Positions 40,553-43,476 of a DNA stretch of 43,476 bases are shown here, in pieces; positions within the stretch are counted from its first letter, which is position 1, and each line of letters starts with the position of its first letter. Source of the DNA: a virus; IMG/VR virus record IMGVR_UViG_3300030419_004817, positions 1-43,476 of that record. One strand, written 5' to 3'. Made by a program: the position numbers and the translations under genes. Below the pieces are notes generated by a model, which searched no databases, was not told the DNA's origin, and was given only the letters and a program-made list of their open reading frames with translations.

Positions 40553-40807
40553 TCATCTATCACCCCCTTTCTTTTCGATGAGATGCCAACACAATGCCCA
40601 GGTCTCCCCTGTTTGCTCATCGAAGGCTTCGAACATTGTTTCAGTGCTTTCTGTGCAGGCTTTCTGCTTTTTTAGTGCTTCTTTCATCTCATCAAACTCC
40701 GCTTCTACAGCATCGCATGCATCAATCAAAGAATCTTTCCAGTCTGGTTTAGGATCGTTTCCAACCGCGTCCACAACGCTCATTACTAGCGCTTGCATGG
40801 TTTCCAT
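40553..40807 (-). CDS. Acidic helical protein (84 aa)
   Basis: The ATG overlaps the previous stop as TAATG, with AAGGAGGTGAA upstream. The 84-residue acidic product has WKDSLIDACDAVEAEFDEMK and a Trp-Cys end (ETWALCWHLIEKK). No family is recognised. It could be a small anti-host protein or inhibitor mimicking nucleic acid charge, which is speculation from composition. Confidence 0.7.
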   Translation of the reverse strand: METMQALVMSVVDAVGNDPKPDWKDSLIDACDAVEAEFDEMKEALKKQKACTESTETMFEAFDEQTGETWALCWHLIEKKGGDR

Positions 40808-41070
40808 TATTCACCTCCTTTGTTTTGTTCAGCTTCCATTGCTTTCTCAGCTTCCCATTCAGCGGCCCATTCATTCATGGACTCTTCGTATGCCACGTCT
40901 TCTGGATGACGTTCGTTTCCCTTGCGATGAGCGGTGTAGCTGCACTGCTGCCAGGTGTCATAGTTGGAAAGCCACCAACCGCTACCCTTACAAATGCATT
41001 TTGCGGGATCCGGGTCCGAAGAGTGAATCGACGTGTAGTGCAGGCTTTGACTTTGATAAGACCATTTCAT
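40807..41070 (-). CDS. Small Cys-containing protein (87 aa)
   Basis: The ATG at 41070 has CACCACGGAGCACAAAAA upstream, the same leader form as several neighbours. The 87 residues have CICKGSGWWLSNYDTWQQC, a Cys set that may bind zinc, and an acidic helical end (WAAEWEAEKAMEAEQNKGGE). It is the first gene of the unit that follows array D. No known family. Confidence 0.7.
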   Translation of the reverse strand: MKWSYQSQSLHYTSIHSSDPDPAKCICKGSGWWLSNYDTWQQCSYTAHRKGNERHPEDVAYEESMNEWAAEWEAEKAMEAEQNKGGE

Positions 41071-41118
41071 TTTTTGTGCTCCGTGGTGATTGAAAGAAGA
41101 CCGTCCTCTCCCACCCCC

Positions 41119-41147
41119 AATGTCGCATTTCTCACCCTCGTTGTCAA
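41119..41147 (-). promoter_or_regulatory. Weak promoter for the 41070 unit
   Basis: TTGACA (41147-41142) with 17 bases to GACATT (41124-41119). The -35 is perfect and the -10 poor (three of six). It lies between array D and the leader with CACCACGGAG. Confidence 0.35.
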
Positions 41148-41187
41148 CCTTGGCACCAGAAAAAAGGAGCTGGTGATTTGTTGAGCT

Positions 41188-41268
41188 GGTGCGACTTGGC
41201 CCGCCCCCTAACGACGGCGCGACTTGGCCCGCCCCCCAACGACGGCGCGACCTGGTACGTCCCCAAAC
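41188..41268. repeat. Repeat array D (3 copies, 28-bp period)
   Basis: Copies start at 41188, 41216 and 41244, exactly 28 bp apart. The left block is GGTGCGACTTGG in the first and GGCGCGACYTGG in the others, and the right block ends CCCCCTAAC, CCCCCCAAC or CCCCAAAC. The array lies directly beyond the terminator at 41287-41323. Confidence 0.9.
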
Positions 41269-41286
41269 AGTGATAGTACTGTAGCT

Positions 41287-41323
41287 CAAAAGAAAACCCG
41301 ATCATCTGTGCACGATGATCGGG
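41287..41323 (-). terminator. Terminator with 10-bp stem
   Basis: CCCGATCATC (41297-41306) and GATGATCGGG (41314-41323) are a perfect 10-bp inverted repeat with a GTGCACA loop. On the - strand the T-rich TTTTCTTTT follows. It ends the unit of the gene at 41439. Confidence 0.85.
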
Positions 41324-41438
41324 CCGCCTCTATTGGTGATTTTCTTAGCTGTTCTTCAGCTCATTCATGGGCGCGACCCTACAATGATGAAGATCATTTA
41401 CCTCCTGCACTAGAAGCACATCCAATAGCGCATGCTTT

Positions 41439-41552
41439 CTAAGCTATCGCTGGGGTTTGATACGATACAAACAAGCGATGCCACAAAGTGAATGCTAAGT
41501 CTTGCTCGCTAAAAGTACTGCAGACCTCTGCTAACCATTCTTGCTCTTCCAT
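41439..41552 (-). CDS. Mini-protein (37 aa)
   Basis: The ATG at 41552 is preceded by GGAGCAAGGAAA. The frame of 38 codons ends TAG at 41441-41439. The product, MEEQEWLAEVCSTFSEQDLA then FTLWHRLFVS, is amphipathic. The 41553-41610 gap before it holds a hairpin, and 41324-41438 after it holds only the terminator approach. No family. Confidence 0.55.
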   Translation of the reverse strand: MEEQEWLAEVCSTFSEQDLAFTLWHRLFVSYQTPAIA

Positions 41553-41568
41553 TTTCCTTGCTCCAATA

Positions 41569-41603
41569 GGGGTGGCGGACCCTTGCGGGCTACCCGCCAC
41601 CCC
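41569..41603 (-). other. Hairpin between the 41611 and 41439 genes
   Basis: GGGGTGGCGG (41569-41578) and CCGCCACCCC (41594-41603) pair. On the - strand the inner CCC, GCAA, GGG gives a second small stem with a GNRA loop. No T run follows. This is the same style as the tetraloop hairpins at 37772, 38099 and 41944. Confidence 0.65.
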
Positions 41604-41610
41604 ACCACGG

Positions 41611-41922
41611 TTATGCGATGTTTAGTGCGTTCTCTACAAGATTGACTGCAGTTCGTGAACGGCCTCCAACGTGCCATTCCTTGATCTGATATTGGTTCAG
41701 ACCATTCTCTCCACAATAGTTGGGTCCGTTTTTCCAGTTGTAGACAGTCGCGACTGTACCGTCCTCAAACTCGATTTCCCATTCCCAATCGACCTTGTAT
41801 TCGTCACCCTCGCAAGGCTCTCCGAATACGGCGACCAGTTTATCAAAGTCAATCGTGATGTAGCCTTGCAAGCATGTTCCGCCGCTAAGGACTGTGGTCT
41901 CATTGTGTGTTTCGAATGTCAT
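41611..41922 (-). CDS. Hypothetical protein (103 aa)
   Basis: The ATG is preceded by CACGGAGAAAAACA. The 103-residue product is Trp/Glu/Gly-rich (FGEPCEGDEYKVDWEWEIEF, then VYNWKNGPNYCGENGL) and ends NLVENALNIA. It resembles small phage hypothetical proteins, without a known function. It lies between two hairpins in the E unit. Confidence 0.75.
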   Translation of the reverse strand: MTFETHNETTVLSGGTCLQGYITIDFDKLVAVFGEPCEGDEYKVDWEWEIEFEDGTVATVYNWKNGPNYCGENGLNQYQIKEWHVGGRSRTAVNLVENALNIA

Positions 41923-41943
41923 TGTTTTTCTCCGTGGTGTGAT

Positions 41944-41961
41944 GGGGGGCTTGCGCCCCCC
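41944..41961 (-). other. GCAA tetraloop hairpin in the leader of the 41922 gene
   Basis: GGGGGGC, loop GCAA, GCCCCCC on the - strand, sequence-identical to 38099-38116. It separates the stop of 41970 and the CACCACGGAG leader of 41922. Confidence 0.7.
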
Positions 41962-41969
41962 GTTAGGGT

Positions 41970-42209
41970 TTACATCATGCTCTTGAGTTCAGCTTTGATG
42001 CGTCGTGCATTCTCGCCTCGCCAGCTTTGCGCATTGGCAAGGAAGTAGCGGACTACAGACTTGCCGGAATCATAGTGGAAGTTGTCGTCAATGCTATCCA
42101 GTGAGAACATTGCTTCCAGATATGGAACGGCGGCATAGTTGACGACTTTCCAATCAGCGAGGATTTCCTTTGCGATTACGTTGATTGGACGTTGTGGTTT
42201 TTGACTCAT
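41970..42209 (-). CDS. Hypothetical protein (79 aa)
   Basis: The ATG at 42209 has CACGGAGCAAAAACA upstream. The 79-residue product begins MSQKPQRPINVIAKEILADW and ends GENARRIKAELKSMM. Helical and basic. It is the first gene of the unit after array E. No family is recognised. Confidence 0.75.
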   Translation of the reverse strand: MSQKPQRPINVIAKEILADWKVVNYAAVPYLEAMFSLDSIDDNFHYDSGKSVVRYFLANAQSWRGENARRIKAELKSMM

Positions 42210-42251
42210 TGTTTTTGCTCCGTGTTGTTGTAGCGTCCTTGCTACTCTCAC

Positions 42252-42280
42252 AATATGCCACGTGGTATCGGAGTTGGCAA
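42252..42280 (-). promoter_or_regulatory. Promoter for the 42209 gene
   Basis: TTGCCA (42280-42275), 17 bases, CATATT (42257-42252). As at the 40286 promoter, two CTTGACA boxes spaced 11 bp lie upstream (42296-42302 and 42307-42313, + strand reading). Confidence 0.65.
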
Positions 42281-42295
42281 CACCTAAAACACACC

Positions 42296-42313
42296 CTTGA
42301 CATTTCCTTGACA
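42296..42313. repeat. Tandem CTTGACA boxes, 11 bp apart (copy 2)
   Basis: CTTGACA at 42296 and at 42307, 11 bp apart. The flanking TGGCAACAC (at 42275) and CCC are also shared with the copy at 40357, so the whole promoter-upstream region has been duplicated or selected. Confidence 0.75.
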
Positions 42314-42349
42314 ACTCGACCCGTGCGAAGTCTTTTGTCTTTTAGCGAT

Positions 42350-42402
42350 GGTGCGACCTGGTACGCCCCCTAACGATGGTGCGACCTGGTACGCCCTCTA
42401 AC
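42350..42402. repeat. Repeat array E (2 copies, 28-bp period)
   Basis: Copies start at 42350 and 42378. Both have GGTGCGACCTGG followed by TACGCC, and end CCCCTAAC or CTCTAAC. The array is between the stop of 42419 and the CTTGACA boxes. Confidence 0.9.
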
Positions 42403-42418
42403 GGTTACGGGGGGGGGT

Positions 42419-42649
42419 TCATGTAATTGCCTCCATGCGTTTCTTCATTGCTTCACCAAGTTCTTGCTCTATTGAAATGATGTTGAGTCCATGCAAGAGA
42501 CCAATCATTTCTTGCACATGCTCTTCGCCAGCATCGACACCAGCATCACGCATTTCAATCAGCTCTTCACTCAACTTCTTAGCGAATAAGCCAATGAAGC
42601 TTTTTGCTAGGTCGCGGTGCTCGTCTTCTCTCTCTTCAAACTTACTCAT
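42419..42649 (-). CDS. Helical hypothetical protein (76 aa)
   Basis: The ATG at 42649 has TAGGAGAACAACA upstream. The product is 76 residues, helical and acidic: MSKFEEREDEHRDLAKSFIG then LFAKKLSEELIEMRDAGV. No family. It is the gene directly after array F. The end is ten bases from a G tract beyond which array E begins. Confidence 0.75.
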   Translation of the reverse strand: MSKFEEREDEHRDLAKSFIGLFAKKLSEELIEMRDAGVDAGEEHVQEMIGLLHGLNIISIEQELGEAMKKRMEAIT

Positions 42650-42720
42650 TGTTGTTCTCCTAAAATACAAGACGAGCTCGCATGATTTAGGCGGACAAAA
42701 AAGTTTTGTTTTTTTGAGCT

Positions 42721-42745
42721 GGCGCGACTTGGACCGTCTTCTGAC
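42721..42745. repeat. Single repeat copy (array F)
   Basis: One copy, with GGCGCGACTTGGACCGTC then TTCTGAC, sits between the terminator at 42778 and the start of the 42649 gene. The preceding GAGCT is also found in front of the first copy of array D. Confidence 0.75.
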
Positions 42746-42777
42746 AAGTGATAGGTCGAGCTGCCCCAGACGCAAGA

Positions 42778-42802
42778 AGGCCCCGAGCTGAGCTCAGGGC
42801 CT
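42778..42802 (-). terminator. Terminator-like stem at the end of the 43323 unit
   Basis: AGGCCC (42778-42783) pairs with GGGCCT (42797-42802), with an inner GAGCT/AGCTC stem. A CTTCTT tail follows on the - strand. TGTTTTAG follows on the + strand, so it may be bidirectional. Confidence 0.6.
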
Positions 42803-42807
42803 CTGTT

Positions 42808-42885
42808 TTAGTTTGGTAGCACCCACCATCCGGCGAACAGTAGGCTGACCAAGAAGAGCCATTCAATCCAGAACTGAGGATCCAT
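42808..42885 (-). CDS. 25-aa membrane micropeptide
   Basis: The ATG overlaps the previous stop as TAATG, and AAGGGGGTGA lies upstream. The 25 residues start MDPQFWIE and then form one hydrophobic helix (WLFLVSLLFAGWWVLP). Its small size, position and coupling make it a candidate lysis-inhibition, exclusion or toxin peptide. No family. Confidence 0.55.
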   Translation of the reverse strand: MDPQFWIEWLFLVSLLFAGWWVLPN

Positions 42886-43058
42886 TACTCACCCCCTTCT
42901 TGATTGCATTGTTTGCATCTCTTGCCGTTGTCCAGTGTTCCCCATCCTTGGCATAATGGGCATTCTTTCCAAGCCTGGATCCTTTCAAGCACTTGCTTTA
43001 GATTCTCAGGAGAGAGGGGAGTGCAGATTTCTTGGTTTAGTTTTTCAAAGCTGTCCAT
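42885..43058 (-). CDS. Zinc-ribbon protein (57 aa)
   Basis: The ATG has CACGGAGCACAACACC upstream, the shared leader form. The 57 residues have CPLCQGWGTLDNGKRCKQC, a typical zinc-ribbon (DnaJ-like CxxC pairs), after a helical N-terminus (FEKLNQEICTPLSPENLKQV). The gene is coupled to the membrane micropeptide downstream. No named family. Confidence 0.7.
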   Translation of the reverse strand: MDSFEKLNQEICTPLSPENLKQVLERIQAWKECPLCQGWGTLDNGKRCKQCNQEGGE

Positions 43059-43079
43059 GGTGTTGTGCTCCGTGTAAGT

Positions 43080-43097
43080 GCCCCCCCGAAGGGGGGC
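43080..43097 (-). other. UUCG tetraloop hairpin in the leader of the 43058 gene
   Basis: On the - strand GCCCCCC, loop TTCG, GGGGGGC form a 7-bp stem. It sits between the stop of 43105 and the leader of the 43058 gene. UUCG replaces the GNRA loop found at the other leader hairpins. Confidence 0.7.
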
Positions 43098-43104
43098 GGT
43101 GTTG

Positions 43105-43323
43105 TTATCGAGTAATAGCGAAGAATCTTTTTTGGGTTCGCTTATTGTCGCACTTGTCGCAGATGTAGCCGAAAGGGTGGCTCCGTGTTGCGTTGATTAC
43201 GAGAGGTTCAGACATCGGGACGGTGAACTCGTAGAGAGGTTCTTGGCATCCTTCCTCTGCGCAAAGCTGTTTGCTCTGTTGTACTTTACCTTCTGAGATC
43301 AGTTGTTTGATATGTGGTTGCAT
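43105..43323 (-). CDS. Cys-containing small protein (72 aa)
   Basis: The ATG at 43323 is chosen because ACGGAAACACAACACA precedes it, in the same form as neighbouring leaders. The 72-residue product has CAEEGCQEPLYEF and a C-terminal CDKCDNKRTQKRFF, four Cys for one metal site. No family. It is the first complete gene of the last visible unit. Confidence 0.7.
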   Translation of the reverse strand: MQPHIKQLISEGKVQQSKQLCAEEGCQEPLYEFTVPMSEPLVINATRSHPFGYICDKCDNKRTQKRFFAITR

Positions 43324-43432
43324 TGTGTTGTGTTTCCGTTTGGAGTTTCCGTTTCGACTCTCCGTGAGTCTCATCAGCGAGGCGGTACAGCCCCGGACGG
43401 AGGGGGTGGAGGTTACCAGGCCCCCACCCCCA

Positions 43433-43446
43433 GGGGCTTACGCCCC
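43433..43446 (-). other. GTAA tetraloop hairpin near the window edge
   Basis: On the - strand GGGGC, loop GTAA, GCCCC. It is GNRA-type like the others. A possible stop codon (TAA) of an incoming gene lies in the loop. Confidence 0.55.
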
Positions 43447-43476
43447 CAACACATCCCTCCAGTAAGTGCTGATGTC
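43438..43476 (-). CDS. Possible partial gene end at the window edge
   Basis: Twelve codons and a TAA are visible on the - strand (ending TYWRDVLGA). Twelve codons prove little. It is listed because the hairpin follows stop codons at the other sites in this region, and here the TAA lies in the loop. Confidence 0.2.
   Translation of the reverse strand, partial: DISTYWRDVLGA

Noticed and set aside
40426-40620. Open - strand frames crossing repeat array C
   Set aside because: They are open only because the GC-rich repeats lack stops; residues mirror the repeat (VQVAP, PSRTV). A ribosome-like GGGGGTGA before ATG 40545 looks fortuitous.
41224-41442. + strand frame of 72 codons across array D and the terminator
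   Set aside because: Its first half is repeat-derived (TARPGTSPNS) and it has no ribosome site.

Overview
The window is part of a double-stranded DNA phage (or prophage) genome. No bacterial housekeeping gene is visible, and genes are tightly packed with ATGA and TAATG overlaps. Bases 1-23611 are almost entirely + strand and carry virion and lysis genes. About 23.7-43.4 kb is almost entirely - strand and carries recombination, replication and small accessory genes. The two blocks converge on a strong stem-loop terminator at 23617-23685. Terminase, portal, major capsid, integrase and a DNA polymerase are not recognisable here and probably lie outside the window. The host cannot be named. Most promoters look like sigma70 sites (TTGACA / 17 bp / TATAAT-like), and the lipoprotein-like gene and membrane-anchored lysis candidates fit a Gram-negative host, but that is inference.

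Region by region: (1) 1-14148: three very large virion-type proteins, including a 3471-residue polyprotein-like protein with an HELVH zinc-protease motif. (2) 14195-18849: an extended -10 promoter, then tail-fibre and appendage-like proteins, including a 672-residue fibre with a duplicated module. (3) 18858-23611: small membrane proteins, a DUF2589-like gene and a probable relative, three tandem Lys-rich mini-proteins, a peptidoglycan-binding lysin and a membrane protein with an acidic Ala/Pro/Glu tail. (4) 23699-26264 (-): unknown gene, RecT annealase and YqaJ-type exonuclease, facing a divergent Cro-like repressor across two promoters that share an inverted repeat. (5) 26551-27621: small zinc-ribbon and Lys-rich genes. 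(6) 27560-30629 (-): VapE-type helicase, CHC2/Toprim primase, an HTH protein and an unknown gene. (7) 30666-35379 (-): lipoprotein-like gene, tRNA-Asn, SSB, SF2 helicase, a winged-helix-like protein and a phage-type adenine methyltransferase. (8) 35756-43476 (-): an XRE-like regulator and about 17 small genes of mostly unknown function.

The most unusual feature is in region 8. A ~25-bp GC-rich sequence occurs in 18 copies, only between genes, in six clusters (36.5, 38.5, 40.4, 41.2, 42.35 and 42.7 kb). Neighbouring copies are often exactly 28 bp apart. Every cluster lies just upstream of the first gene of a - strand transcription unit, and several follow a terminator of the preceding unit. 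Other shared parts of the same units are tandem CTTGACA boxes 11 bp apart upstream of two promoters, a conserved AACACCACA element at or near predicted transcription starts, GNRA or UUCG tetraloop hairpins between genes, and a 16-nt leader hairpin shared by two genes. Together they look like a dispersed control system, or a cassette-boundary system, that I do not recognise from a described phage.
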